Shown: positions 12,307-22,701, counted from the first letter of the stretch. The stretch: 64,000 nucleotides of DNA from Pseudomonadota bacterium (GCA_016702545.1 JADJDT010000042.1:209849-273848); one strand, 5' to 3'. Numbers and translations are program-made. The notes: generated by a model not told the origin, from the letters alone.

Positions 12307-14319
12307 TCAGGCGGGCGGCGCTTCGCCCTTGCGGACGAGCCTGACGATCAGCACGAGCAGGACCAGCACCGCGCCGACGAGCAGCGGCACGAAGTAGCGG
12401 CGCGCGGGGTCGTCCGGGGCGCTGGGTACGGTACGGGGTTGCTCGGGCCCGAGCGCCACCTCGTCGGCCGCCGCGCTCAGCACGAGCGGTCCGAGCAGGG
12501 ACAGATCGTACTGCGGTGGGGCGAGGGAGGCCTCACCGTAGAGGAGTTGCAGAGGCGCCTGCGCGGGCTGATAGAAGCGCAGGCGTCGGCTGGGCAGCAG
12601 CAAGGTCACCGTGGCGAGCGGCAGCGGCGCGTTGTCGCCCTCGGCGACGGTCAGGCGCACCTCGGCCGCTGGCTGCGTCGGCAGGTCGAAGGCCAGCGCG
12701 GGCGGGGCACCGTCGGGATCGACGCTCGACCAATCGCTGACAGCGATCAGGTCGCCTGCCTGCGCGGCGCGTCGGGCCGCGCGCGTCCGCGGTGCCGGGG
12801 CGGAGGCGGACGCGCTGAGCGAGACGCGGCGCTGGAAGATCCGGGCCGTGGTGGTCAGCACCAGCCGCCCCGGCGGGAGCTCGGCGAAGGGGAGGCGCAG
12901 CCGGTAAACGGAAGTTTGGGCCGCAGCCGACGCCAGGCGCTCAGCGCGTAGGGCGAGCACCAGCGGCTCGTCGCGGGTCTCGAGCAGATAGGGTCGTTGG
13001 CGTCCGTGCTGATCGAGCAGCCGAAGATCTCGTAGCCCGTGGGCGTGGGCCAGCACGGCCGCGTCGAGGGGCGCGACCTTCAACCCGGCGGGCCCGGCGG
13101 CGAGCGCCCGCGCGTAGCGAAAGCGGGACGCGTCGAGCGCCGCCCCCGCCGCGCTGAGGGCCTGCGGTAGCGCCAGGTGCCGCGGCGGATCGAGGTGCAG
13201 CGCCGTCGTGCCCCAGCGCGCCGGACGCGGCGCGAGGCGATCGATCGTCTCGCGCGCGGCCTCGAGGTCGTAGCGGGGCGCCGCTCGCGTGGGGTGGCCG
13301 AAGCGCGCCTTCAGCGCGGCGCCGTCGGCGGACTCGAAGAAGATCCAGGGCTGGGGCGAGAACACGGCACGCACGGCGCTGAGCGCCAGCGGCGGGTTAT
13401 TGCCGTCGTCAATCACGAGATCGACCTCGCGCCCCGTCGGCGCGCGCAGCGGAAGACTCAGGTCAGCGGCCGCCACGTCGTCGCGCAGCGTGCGCCGCAA
13501 GGTGGTCTGGCCGAGCAAGGTCGGCGCGACCTGGCCTCGAACCAGCCGCTGCTCGAGCGCGCAGGCCCGGCGCAGCAGGTAGCCGCTGCCGCCTTCGAGC
13601 GCGAGCGCCTCGATCGGCAGCCCTGCGGCCGGTAGCCGCAAGCGGTAGCGGCTGCGGCCGGGCTCCGCGTGGAGCGTGGAGAAAGGCACGTCGGTCGCGA
13701 GCGGCCTGATCGCCTCGCTGAGGTGCACGCGGCGCGCCGCGACGCTGGGCGGCAAGCCGAGGCGCGCGCTCGAGCGGTCGTCCCAGGCCAGGCGCAGATA
13801 GCGGAACTCACCCTCCGGGAAGGCGAGCTCGAACTGGCGTAGCTGCTCGTCGGGCAGGTCGAAGAGCGTGGCCTGCTCGAGCAGCACGACCCAGTGGCGG
13901 CGATCGGCGCTGGCCTCCAGCCGCGCGCGCTTGAGCCAGGGTGCCGGCAAGGCGGCCAGGCGCAGGCGGTCGATGCGCGCCGAGCGCCCGAGATCGAGCT
14001 CGAAGCCGGAGCTGGTCTTGGTCGCTGGGGTGGCCAGGATCCTGCCCGCGAGCCATTCGGGCGCGGAGGGCTGCGCGTCGACCAGCAGGTAGGGTACCTC
14101 GCTTTCGTCGCGGTCGAAGAGGCGCAGATCGGCGAGCCTGCCGCCCGGGCGCGCTCCAGCCAGCAGCGCGGCATCGACGCTCAGACGCTGCGCCCCGCGG
14201 CCGCTCGGCAGGACCGGCCGCTCGTGCGCGAAGCCGCTGTTGGCCCGCGCCGCTGGCAGGGGCCAGCCCGCGGCGACTCCCGCCAAGGCCAGCGTGGCGA
14301 GCGAGCGCGCGCGGGTCAT
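12307..14319 (-). CDS. DUF3999 family envelope protein
   Basis: A 670-residue protein with an N-terminal signal peptide (MTRARSLATLALAGVAAG, processing near ARANS), repeated beta-rich discoidin-like segments (FRYLRLAWDD and similar) and one C-terminal membrane helix (YFVPLLVGAVLVLLVLIVRL) followed by a basic tail. This matches DUF3999, a family of unknown function normally encoded next to a DUF2339 polytopic membrane protein, as here. The start at 14319 is taken from the four-base overlap with the stop of the DUF2339 gene (14316); a longer in-frame start at 14433 would bury the signal peptide. The product is predicted to sit in the inner membrane with a large periplasmic part. Confidence 0.82.
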   Translation of the reverse strand: MTRARSLATLALAGVAAGWPLPAARANSGFAHERPVLPSGRGAQRLSVDAALLAGARPGGRLADLRLFDRDESEVPYLLVDAQPSAPEWLAGRILATPATKTSSGFELDLGRSARIDRLRLAALPAPWLKRARLEASADRRHWVVLLEQATLFDLPDEQLRQFELAFPEGEFRYLRLAWDDRSSARLGLPPSVAARRVHLSEAIRPLATDVPFSTLHAEPGRSRYRLRLPAAGLPIEALALEGGSGYLLRRACALEQRLVRGQVAPTLLGQTTLRRTLRDDVAAADLSLPLRAPTGREVDLVIDDGNNPPLALSAVRAVFSPQPWIFFESADGAALKARFGHPTRAAPRYDLEAARETIDRLAPRPARWGTTALHLDPPRHLALPQALSAAGAALDASRFRYARALAAGPAGLKVAPLDAAVLAHAHGLRDLRLLDQHGRQRPYLLETRDEPLVLALRAERLASAAAQTSVYRLRLPFAELPPGRLVLTTTARIFQRRVSLSASASAPAPRTRAARRAAQAGDLIAVSDWSSVDPDGAPPALAFDLPTQPAAEVRLTVAEGDNAPLPLATVTLLLPSRRLRFYQPAQAPLQLLYGEASLAPPQYDLSLLGPLVLSAAADEVALGPEQPRTVPSAPDDPARRYFVPLLVGAVLVLLVLIVRLVRKGEAPPA

Positions 14320-17300
14320 GGCTTCTCCTGCGGTCGGGCCAGCACAAACTTCTGCAGGGCGATCGCCACCAGGGCCAGACACAGGGCCAGGCCGACGAAG
14401 GAGCCGACGCGGTAGAGGCCGCCGAGGCGCCACAGGTCATGGAGGAAGCACTTGGCCACCGTGATCACTAGGAGCAACAGCGCGGCGATGCGGGGCACGC
14501 GCCGCCGATAGACGATGCCGGCCGCCAGCAGGCCGATCGCGAACAGCGCCCAGGCCAGGGTGTAGGTCAGATCCTGGGCCAGGGTCGACGAGAAGTTGAA
14601 GGTGAGCTGCGTGCCCGTCGAGTAGAAGTCGGCGATCTCGATGTTGACGAGCAGAAAAAGCAGCAGCGTGGCACCGGCGGCCTGAAGGTCCGAGGAGCGG
14701 GGCCAGTGGGGAAAGACGCGGTCGTCCGTGCGGCGCAGCCAGACGCTCGCGAGCATCAGCGCGGCGGCCCCGATCAGATAGGTATAGAGGTACCAGTTGA
14801 GTAAGGGGGTGGCGCTGCGCGCGTGGTAGCCCAGCACCGCTTGGTTGAGGGCGAGGCGCACGACGACCGCGGCGGCGAGGCCGAAGGAGCCGAGCAGCAG
14901 CCCGCGGTGTCGCAGGCGCGTGTGCAGCCAGGCCAGCGCGGCGGCCTCCAGCGCCCAGCCGAGGGTGATCCACTGCTTCTCGAGCTGCAGCGGAATGGCG
15001 ACGGTGACGAAGGCCAGCGCTGCGCCCGCGGTCAGCGCCAGCAAGGCGCGGTCGGCTTGGCCCGTCGCGGCCTTGTGGCGCAGCAGCCGTAGCAGCAGCC
15101 CCGCCAAGAGCAGCGCCTCGGCGAGCGGTAGGGCGCCGATCACGGCGGCGTGGCCGCCGGCGACGATCGCCTCGCGCGCGAACATGAAGAACGGCAGGGA
15201 GGCGAGCACAGCGACCCAGTAGGGCGCCGCCTGGGGGCGGAAGAGTAGCGGATAGGCGGTCAAGAGCAGATAGGGCACGGCCGCCAGGACGAGGGCCCCA
15301 CGCCATTGCTCGGGGTCGTAGGGCGCGACCTTCGTGCTCCAGGTCCAGGTGCAAAGCGCGGCCGCGCCGAGCGCGCCGAAGACCCGCGCGTGGCGACCGT
15401 CTCGGCGACTGAGCCCGATCAGGCCGACGAGGGGCAGCGCGCCGAATGCGGCGAGCCAGGGCCAGGCGGGTGCTGCCGGCGTCCCACCGGCGACCGCCAG
15501 GACGAGCTGGGCGCCGTAGAGCCCGGCGACCGCCCCGTTTTGAAACCAGGGATCGGCGCTGCCGCGGCGGCGGGCGAGCGGCAGCCCCACGAGGCCGAGG
15601 GCCGCGAGCGCGAGCGCGGCCAGCAGCGCGGCGAAGAGCGCGTTCGAGCCCTCGGCGGTGTGCGCCGCCGCGACGGTGCCGGCCAGTACGGCGAGGATCA
15701 GCTGCGACGCCGCGAGCGCGCCGGCATGGAGCGCCCCGCGCCTGGCCCACAGCGCCGCGGCGAGGATGGCCAGGTCGAGCACGCCGAGCACGCCGAGGAT
15801 CGGCCAGGGCGGGAGCGCGAGCGTCGGCTGGCTGGCGACGTAGCCGACGAAGAGATGGCCGACCAGGCCAAGGAGCGCGCCCTCGCGCAGCGGGGAGGTC
15901 GGTGCCGGGCCCTGCCGCGTGCTCCACAGCTCCCCACCGACGATCAACAGCGCGAAGGCGCCGAGGATCACGAGGGCCGGCAAGAGCAGCGCCGCGACGA
16001 AGCCGTGCGCCCACCAGCTCGCGATCACGATCCACGAGAGCGCCATGCCGCCAATCAGCGCGGGCGAGCGCCGGGCCTCGCGCTGCTCGCAGCGCAGCCC
16101 GAGGTTGAGCAGGGCGAGGAGCAGGGCGAGGCCCCAGAGGGCGTGTGGGGCGATGGGGCCCGTGGCGAGGAAGAGCAGCAGCGCCAGGCTGGCCAAGAGC
16201 AGGACGCCGGCGCTGCCCTCGGGCAGCAGGCGCTTGCCCAGCCGGCGCGCCAGCGCGGGTACTTCGAGGTAGAGCAGGCCGAAGGCTTTGTAGATGATCA
16301 GCGCTGCGTGCAGGCGCGCCGGCTTTAGGTAGTTGGCGGACCAGGCGGCCTCGGTGGCTAGGGCGAAGCAGGCGGCGAGGAGGTGGAGTGGGTCGAGCTC
16401 AGTCTACACGGCGACCAGCGCCAGCAGCGCCACCAGGGCGAAGAGCAGGCCGAAGATCAGCGCGGGCTCGGCGGTCCGCGGCTCGAGCCAGACCAGCACG
16501 GGGAAGACGAAGAGCAGCAGCGCGGCGGGAGGGTCGCGAGGGCCGGCGGATCCAGCACCACGGTGTGGCCTGCCGCCGCCAGGCGCAGCGTCGGCTCCCG
16601 CAGCGCGTGCCCCAGACGACGGGCCGCGAAGGGCGCGGTGGCGTAGAAGAGCACGAAGGCCGCGACCCAGCCGAGGATCGCCGGCCAGGCGTCCGGGACG
16701 AAGGCCGCGCGCAGCCAAGCGGCGAAGACCAGCAGCGTCGCTAGACCGGCGCCGAGGTGCAGCAGCCCGGGGCCGATCGTGACCGCCAGCAGCGCCAGCG
16801 CGGCATCGAGCAGCAAGAGCCAGCCGAAGAGCAGGTGATAGCGCGCGCCGAAAGCCGGAACCGACGCCATGCAACACGCGAAGAGCAGCGGCAGGGCGGC
16901 GCTGAGGGTCGCGATCCGGGCGAAGAGGGGCGAGCGCGCTGGTGTGCTCGGGCGCTCGAGGCCCCGCCGGCCCAGGAACTCGGCGACCACGACGACCACA
17001 GGGAAGACGAGGAAGATGCCGGCGGCGAGCGGTAGCTCGGCGGGGTCGTGGACGACGAACTTGGCGATCCAGCCCCATTGGTAAAGCGTCGTCAGGCCGA
17101 CGCTCGCGCCGAGCAACCAGGGCCAGCGCTTGCGATGCGCCACCCAGGCGAGCCCGACGTTGAGCAGCAGAAGATAGCCGAAGAGCCCGATCGGGCGGTT
17201 CTCGCCGGTCGAGAGCAGCGCCGGCGTGGCAAAGCCGCCGACCAAGCCGAGCACCGCGACGAAGAGCGAATCGTGGCGGATCGCCAGCAGCACGGCGACC

Positions 17301-18134
17301 GCCGTCACGAGCACCAGCAGGCCGAAGGCGACGAGCTGGGGCAGCAGGTGCCAGAGCGCGTTGCCGGCGAAGCAGGTGGCAAAGAGAATGGCGATGCCCG
17401 CGGCGTCGAGCGCATTCGCGGTCACCCGGATAGTGCCGCCCCTTGAGCTCGCAGCCGACCAGCAGCCCGATCCCGACCAGCAGGCCGATCGCCAGCCGCA
17501 CCGGAGCGCCGAGCCAGCCCTGGTCGATCGAGTAGCGCAGGAAGAACACCGCCCCCAGCACCAGCGCAATGCCCGCCACCCAGGAGAAGAGCCGCACGCC
17601 GATCAGTCCCTCCCAATCGAAACCGGGCGAAGCCGGGCGTGAATCTGGCGCCGCATCGGCGTGATCCGCCGGAAGCTCGGTGCGAGGCGAGGGCGCCTGG
17701 AGGCCCGCTGACGGCGGTCGCGGTGGCGTCTGGTACGGCCGGCGGCGGAGCACGGCCGCCGCGTCCGCGGGGCGGCTCGGGTGGCGGCGGGTGGCGGCCG
17801 ATGGCGGGGGGGAAGGTCGGCGAGCGTCAGCGCGGGTCCCGGGAGGGGTGGCTCTGCGGGCGGCTCGGCGTGGCTGCGGCGAGTGGATGCGGGCGGCTCC
17901 GTCGGCGCCGTGGAGCGTAGCCCCCGCAAGCTGCCCTGCAGCTCGACGAGGCTGCGCTCCGCGACCTCGAGCCGCTGGGCCAGCGCCGTGCCGTGGCGAC
18001 TGTGCTGCTCGAGTCGGTGCTGCGCGGCATCGAGCCGCATCCGCTGCTCGTCGAGCTCGGCCGTGAGACGCTTGGTGCGCCGGCGCTGGACGATCGCGGC
18101 GACCACCAGGATCGCCAGGAACAGGAACTCCAAC
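14316..18134 (-). CDS. DUF2339 polytopic membrane protein, with several apparent frameshifts
   Basis: A protein of about 1,270 residues when frames are joined. It has a short N-terminal membrane anchor (FLFLAILVVAAIV), a coiled coil (KRLTAELDEQRMRLDAAQHR), a Pro/Arg-rich linker, the FDWEGLIGVRLFSWVAGIALV block that identifies DUF2339, and then more than 20 hydrophobic helices. Function is unknown. The frame changes near 17700, 17430, 16530 and 16410. Each piece resumes at exactly the next expected membrane segment, so these look like sequencing indels rather than decay. The start is a TTG at 18134 with a strong ribosome-binding site. It is coupled to the DUF3999 gene downstream and divergent from kdp. 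Confidence 0.78.
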
Positions 18135-18139
18135 GACGC

Positions 18140-18146
18140 CTCCTTC
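18140..18146 (-). promoter_or_regulatory. Ribosome-binding site selecting a TTG start for the DUF2339 gene
   Basis: AAGGAGG sits 5 bases before the TTG at 18134, and there is no in-frame ATG nearby. The first hydrophobic segment begins two residues after the TTG, which supports this unusual start codon. Confidence 0.7.
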
Positions 18147-18331
18147 GACCGCGCCAGCGTTGCCCGGCCGCCGAACCCCGCGCGGGGAGGATAGCCGATC
18201 GCGGCGGCCCGCCTTGATGACCTTGATCGGACAGGGCCGAAGCTTGATGCCGCTGCGACGCGAGGTGGCGTAAAGCAGGAGGGAGGAGGGACCGGGACCT
18301 GCCTCACAACGACCACGGAGCTGAGCGACCC

Positions 18332-18412
18332 ATGGACCTCGTCTTCATCCTCATCACCGGCGGCTTCTTCCTGCTCACCTGGGGCTTCGTGCGCCTCTGC
18401 GAAAGGGTCTAA
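18332..18412 (+). CDS. Small single-helix membrane peptide preceding kdpF
   Basis: A 26-residue peptide beginning MDLVFILITGGFF and ending FVRLCERV: one transmembrane helix and a short basic tail. It stops 3 bases before the kdpF start. Very similar tiny peptides, with a hydrophobic stretch and a C-terminal Cys-Glu/Asp-Arg, often precede kdpF in other proteobacteria, but no role is established. The start coordinate may be off by one base. A small Kdp-associated subunit or leader peptide is an inference from position only. Confidence 0.5.
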   Translation: MDLVFILITGGFFLLTWGFVRLCERV

Positions 18413-18415
18413 GCC

Positions 18416-18508
18416 ATGACGTCACTGAGCGTCCTCGGCGGAGTGCTGGCCGCGCTGCTGCTCGGCTATCTCGGCTTCGCGCTGCTCTTTCCGGAGAAGC
18501 TGTCATGA
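18416..18508 (+). CDS. kdpF: KdpF, small subunit of the potassium-transporting ATPase
   Basis: A 30-residue single-helix peptide (LGGVLAALLLGYLGFALLF, then a PEK tail), the standard shape of KdpF. KdpF stabilises the KdpFABC complex in the inner membrane. Its stop overlaps the kdpA ATG by four bases (ATGA at 18505-18508), as in many kdp operons. It is too short for routine gene callers. Confidence 0.85.
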   Translation: MTSLSVLGGVLAALLLGYLGFALLFPEKLS

Positions 18509-20425
18509 CCGCCAACGCTGTGCTTCAGCTCGGGCTCTTCGTCGTGCTGATCCTCGCCCTGGCCTGGCCGCTCGGTGGCTATATCGCGCGCGTCTACTCG
18601 GGCGAGGCGCGCTGGGCCGCGCGCGTCTTCGGTCCGGTCGAGCGGTTGATCTACCGCCTTTGCGGGGTGCGTCCCGACGAGGAGATGTCCTGGCAGCGCT
18701 ACGCGGGCGCCGTGCTGCTCTTCAACCTCGCCGGCACGCTCGTCGTCTATCTGCTCCAGCGGGCTCAGGCCGCGCTCCCCCTCAACCCCGCCGGGTTGGG
18801 TGCGGTCGCGCCGGAGCTGGCCTTCAATACCGCCGTCAGCTTCGCGACCAACACCAACTGGCAGGCCTACAGCGGCGAAGCGACGCTCAGCTACCTGACG
18901 CAGGCCGTCGGGCTGGGGGTCCAGAACTTCGTCTCGGCGGCGACGGGCATCGCGGTGCTGGTCGCGCTGATCAGGGGCTTTACCCGCAAGAACGCTGCGG
19001 GCCTCGGCAGCGCAATCGTTCGCGGGGATGATCGATCCCCCGCCCGGCAAGGCGTGACTTTGCGGGCCCTCCAAGTCCGGCGCACAACAGTAGTGCGCCG
19101 CGCGAGCGCTTGGTCGCGCTCGCGTGCAGTGAATCTCAACGCAGTCGGCAATGGCAGCGCAATGAGGGGCGTGAACGAGGACTCGGCAGCTTCTGGGTCG
19201 ATCTCACGCGGGGTACCCTGTATGTGTTGCTCCCGCTCTCGTGCCTGCTGGCGCTGCTGCTCGTCTCACAGGGCGTCGTGCAGACGCTCTCGGGGCCCGT
19301 TTCGGCGCGGTTGCTCGACCCGCCGGGCCGGCGGGGTCGGGACGCTCGCCGAGCAGCGGATCGCCCTGGGCCCGGCTGCCTCGCAGATCGCGATCAAGCA
19401 GCTCGGCACCAACGGTGGGGGCTTCTTCAACGCGAACGCGGCCCACCCCTTCGAGAACCCCACGCCGCTGGCGAACCTGCTCGAGCTGCTGGCGATCCTC
19501 CTGATTCCCGCCGCGCTCTGCTTCACCTTGGGCGCGCTGCTCAAAGACCGGCGGCAGGGCTGGGCCTTGCTTCTGGCAATGCTGGTCATCCTCGTGCCGC
19601 TGCTCGCCGGCGGTGATCGCCGAGCAGGCGGGAAATCCGGTGCTCGCGGCGCTGGGGCTCGATCAGCGCGCCGGCGCGTTGCAGGCGGGTGGCAACATGG
19701 AGGGCAAGGAGGTGCGCTGCGGTATCACGAACAGCGCGCTCTGGGCGGTGGCGACGACGGCCGCGTCGAATGGCTCCGTCAATGCCATGCACGACAGCTT
19801 CACACCGCTGGGGGGAATGGTGCCGCTGGGGTTGATGCAGCTCGGCGAGATCGTCTTTGGCGGGGTGGGCTCCGGTCTCTACGGCATGCTGGTGTACGCG
19901 ATCATCGCGGTGTTCATCGCCGGCCTGATGGTCGGACGGACGCCCGAGTACCTCGGCAAGAAGATCGAAGCCTTCGAGATGAAGATGGCCTCGCTGGTGA
20001 TCTTGCTGCCCGCAGCGGCCGTGCTGATCGGCACCGCCCTCGCCTGCGTCGTCCCCGCCGGATCGGCGCCGCTGGGCAACCCCGGTGTCCACGGCTTCAG
20101 CGAGATCCTCTACGCGTTTTCCTCCGGCGCGAACAACAACGGCTCGGCCTTCGGCGGTCTGACGGCGAACGGCACCTTCTACGCCACCGCCATCGGCCTC
20201 TGCATGCTGATCGGGCGCTACTGGGTGATTGTCCCGGTGCTGGCCATCGCCGGCGCGCTGGCGCGGAAAAAGCTCGTACCCGCCAGTGTCGGCACGCTGC
20301 CGACCCATACGCCGCTCTTCGTCGGACTGCTCGTGGGCACGATCGTGATCGTCGGCGCCTTGACCTTCCTGCCAGCGCTGGCGCTCGGCCCGATCGTCGA
20401 GCACCTGCAGCTGATGGCCCATTGA
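18505..20425 (+). pseudogene. kdpA: kdpA, potassium-transporting ATPase channel subunit, interrupted by a small insertion
   Basis: KdpA is the potassium-selective channel-like subunit of KdpFABC. Clear family blocks are FNTAVSFATNTNWQAYSGE, IKQLGTNGGGFFNANAAHPF and SSGANNNGSAFGGLTANGTF, the selectivity-filter regions. After GFTRKNAAGLGS (19011) the frame enters unrelated sequence. KdpA resumes at LGSFWVDLTRGTLY (19182 on). The extra 179 bases are a 170-base insert plus a 9-base duplication, and they shift the frame. Two further single-base frame changes (near 19325 and 19610) look like the indels seen elsewhere in the window. If the insertion is real, the product is truncated at roughly residue 170-225 and high-affinity uptake would be lost, unless the insert is spliced or excised. 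The kdpB, kdpC, kdpD and kdpE genes around it are otherwise well preserved. Confidence 0.85.
19012..19181. mobile_element. 170-base non-autonomous insertion in kdpA with 9-base target duplication
   Basis: CTCGGCAGC occurs at 19003-19011 and again at 19182-19190. Removing one copy plus the 170 bases between them restores an uninterrupted KdpA reading through the conserved GLGSFWVDLTRG region. The ends carry a weak inverted repeat (TCGTTCGCG near the left end, complement of CGTGAACGA near the right). Inside are three stem-loops: 19024-19040 (6-bp stem), 19079-19099 (7-bp stem, GGCGCAC/GTGCGCC) and 19101-19124 (8-bp stem, CGCGAGCG/CGCTCGCG). No protein is encoded. A 9-base duplication is typical of several DDE transposases, so a miniature element moved in trans is the best guess. 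It does not match the other repeats in this window. Confidence 0.7.
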
Positions 20426-20441
20426 AAGGATTGCACTCGCG

Positions 20442-22559
20442 ATGTCACCGACCGAACAGCACCCCAGACCGCTCCTCGAGGGTTCGATCGTCCGTGCCGC
20501 CGCTGTGGAGGCGGTCAGGAAGCTGCATCCGCGTCGGATGGTGAAGAACCCCGTGATGTTCGTGGTCGAAGTCGGTAGCGCCTTCACCACGCTACTATTC
20601 CTGCATGCGGCCATCGCGGGTCGCGGCGATGCGCCACCAGCCTTTATTCTGGCGGTGTCACTGTGGCTCTGGGCCACCGTGATCTTCGCGAACTTCGCCG
20701 AGGCGATGGCGGAGGGTCGCGGCAAGGCCCAGGCTGAAGCGCTACGCCGGGCGCGCCAGGACGTGGTGGCCCAGCGCTTCCGAAAGCCCGCCACGGCAAA
20801 TCAACAGGCGCTGGTGGCGCAGCCGGCCCAGCGGGCCGCGGCGCTGGATCCGGTCAGCTCGGCGGCGTTGCGGGCGGGCGACGTCGTCTTCGTCGTGGCG
20901 GGGGCGCTGGTGCCCGCCGACGGTGAGGTCATCGAAGGGGTCGCCTCGGTTGACGAGAGCGCGATCACGGGCGAGAGCGCCCCGGTGATTCGGGAAAGCG
21001 GTGGCGACCGCAGCGCGGTAACCGGTGGCACCCGGGTGCTCTCCGACTGGCTGATTGTCCGCGTCACGACGAACCCCGGTGAGACCTTCCTCGACCGTAT
21101 GATTGCCATGGTCGAGGGCGCGAAGCGGCAGAAGACCCCCAACGAAATCGCGCTCGACATCTTGCTGGCCGCGCTCAGCATCGTGTTGCTGCTCGCTACC
21201 GTTACGCTCTTGCCCTTCTCGCAGTACGCGGTGACGAGCTCGGGCCACGGCGCTCCGGTGCCGCTGACGATCCTCGTCGCGCTGCTCGTCTGCCTGATTC
21301 CGACGACCATCGGTGGCTTGCTGTCCGCGATCGGTATTGCCGGCATGGATCGGATGATCCAAGCCAACGTGATTGCCACCTCCGGACGGGCCGTCGAGGC
21401 CGCCGGCGACGTCGACGTGCTGCTGCTCGACAAGACCGGAACGATCACCTTCGGCAATCGTCAGGCGACGGAGTTCTTGCCGGCGCCCGGGGTCACGGCG
21501 GTCGAGCTGGCTGACGCGGCCCAGTTGGCGTCGCTGGCCGACGAGACGCCCGAGGGGCGGAGCATCGTCGTGCTGGCGAAGGAGCAGCACGGGCTGCGCG
21601 GTCGCGAGCTCGAGGCGCTGGGAGCCACCTTCGTCCCCTTCACCGCCCAGACCCGCATGAGCGGGGTCAACCTCGACGGGCGACAGCTCCGCAAGGGCGC
21701 GGCCGACGCGATCGTCCGCTTCATCGAGGAGCGAGGCGGCAGCCTGCCGGCGCAGGTGCGAGCGTCGGTCGAAGACGTGGGCAAGCAGGGCGCCACACCG
21801 CTCGTCGTCGCCGACGGCGGCCGCGTGCTGGGGGTGGTGCAGCTCAAGGACATCGTCAAGGGTGGTATCCGCGAGCGCTTTGCCGAGCTGCGCCGGATCG
21901 GCATCCGCACGGTGATGATCACGGGCGACAACCCGCTGACCGCGGCGGCGATCGGCGCCGAGGCCGGCGTCGACGACTTCCTGGCCGAGGCGACCCCGGA
22001 GGCGAAGCTCGCGCTGATCCGCGAGTACCAGCAGCAGGGGCATCTGGTCGCGATGACCGGCGACGGCACCAACGACGCGCCGGCGCTGGCGCAGGCCGAC
22101 GTGGCGGTCGCGATGAACACCGGTACCCAGGCGGCCAAGGAAGCCGGCAACATGGTCGATCTGGACTCGAACCCGACCAAGCTGCTGGCGATCGTCGAGA
22201 TCGGCAAGCAGCTGCTGATGACGCGCGGAGCGCTGACGACCTTCAGCATCGCCAACGACCTGGCGAAGTACTTCGCCATCATCCCGGCCGCCTTCGCCGC
22301 CACCTATCCAGCGCTCGGGGCGCTCGACGTGATGAACCTGCACTCGCCGACGAGCGCCGTATTGTCCGCGGTGATCTTCAACGCGCTGATCATCGTCGCG
22401 CTGATACCGCTCGCGCTGCGAGGCCTGCGCTACCGGCCCGCGCCCGCCTCGGCGCTCTTGCGCCGCAACCTGATCGTCTACGGGCTGGGGGGCATCGTGC
22501 TGCCCTTTCCCTGCATCAAGGCCATTGACATCGCGCTGACCGCGATCGGCATGAGCTAG
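20442..22559 (+). CDS. kdpB: KdpB, ATP-hydrolysing subunit of the potassium-transporting ATPase
   Basis: A complete 705-residue P-type ATPase. Visible motifs are TGES at 176-179 (actuator loop), the phosphorylated aspartate Asp330 in DKTGTITFGN, and TGDGTNDAPAL in the P domain. The N-terminus (LHPRRMVKNPVMFVVEVGS) and C-terminus are normal for KdpB. It hydrolyses ATP and drives potassium transport through KdpA. It starts 16 bases after kdpA. The TAG stop codon is at the same time the first three bases of a palindromic element that separates it from kdpC. No frame breaks are seen. Confidence 0.97.
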   Translation: MSPTEQHPRPLLEGSIVRAAAVEAVRKLHPRRMVKNPVMFVVEVGSAFTTLLFLHAAIAGRGDAPPAFILAVSLWLWATVIFANFAEAMAEGRGKAQAEALRRARQDVVAQRFRKPATANQQALVAQPAQRAAALDPVSSAALRAGDVVFVVAGALVPADGEVIEGVASVDESAITGESAPVIRESGGDRSAVTGGTRVLSDWLIVRVTTNPGETFLDRMIAMVEGAKRQKTPNEIALDILLAALSIVLLLATVTLLPFSQYAVTSSGHGAPVPLTILVALLVCLIPTTIGGLLSAIGIAGMDRMIQANVIATSGRAVEAAGDVDVLLLDKTGTITFGNRQATEFLPAPGVTAVELADAAQLASLADETPEGRSIVVLAKEQHGLRGRELEALGATFVPFTAQTRMSGVNLDGRQLRKGAADAIVRFIEERGGSLPAQVRASVEDVGKQGATPLVVADGGRVLGVVQLKDIVKGGIRERFAELRRIGIRTVMITGDNPLTAAAIGAEAGVDDFLAEATPEAKLALIREYQQQGHLVAMTGDGTNDAPALAQADVAVAMNTGTQAAKEAGNMVDLDSNPTKLLAIVEIGKQLLMTRGALTTFSIANDLAKYFAIIPAAFAATYPALGALDVMNLHSPTSAVLSAVIFNALIIVALIPLALRGLRYRPAPASALLRRNLIVYGLGGIVLPFPCIKAIDIALTAIGMS

Positions 22560-22701
22560 ATGTGCTCGGCGGTAGTCGTGGTCCGCCCGATCGCTGCGTT
22601 GCGGCTGCGCTCCGGTGCTCACGTACCAGCCCGTACGCTCCGCTCCGGTGCTCGTCGCGCCTTGCGCTCGAACGGCCCACAACTTCGGCCGTACACATCT
22701 A
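22557..22701. repeat. 145-base imperfect palindromic element between kdpB and kdpC
   Basis: The outer ends are near-perfect inverted repeats: TAGATGTGCTCGGC on the left and the complement of GCCGTACACATCTA on the right, with similarity extending about 35 bases inward. The centre holds a smaller inverted repeat (CGTAC...GTACG). The whole could fold into one long hairpin. It separates kdpB and kdpC by 161 bases, whereas these genes are usually adjacent, and it supplies the kdpB stop codon. Elements with a CTCACGTAC/GTACGCTCCG core are common intergenic repeats in GC-rich proteobacteria. A miniature transposable element or an mRNA-processing hairpin are both possible. Confidence 0.75.

Noticed and set aside
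19012..19181. Group I/II intron or intein in kdpA
   Set aside because: The insert is only 170 bases, has stop codons in frame, lacks intron-core motifs and is flanked by a target-site duplication, which fits transposition.
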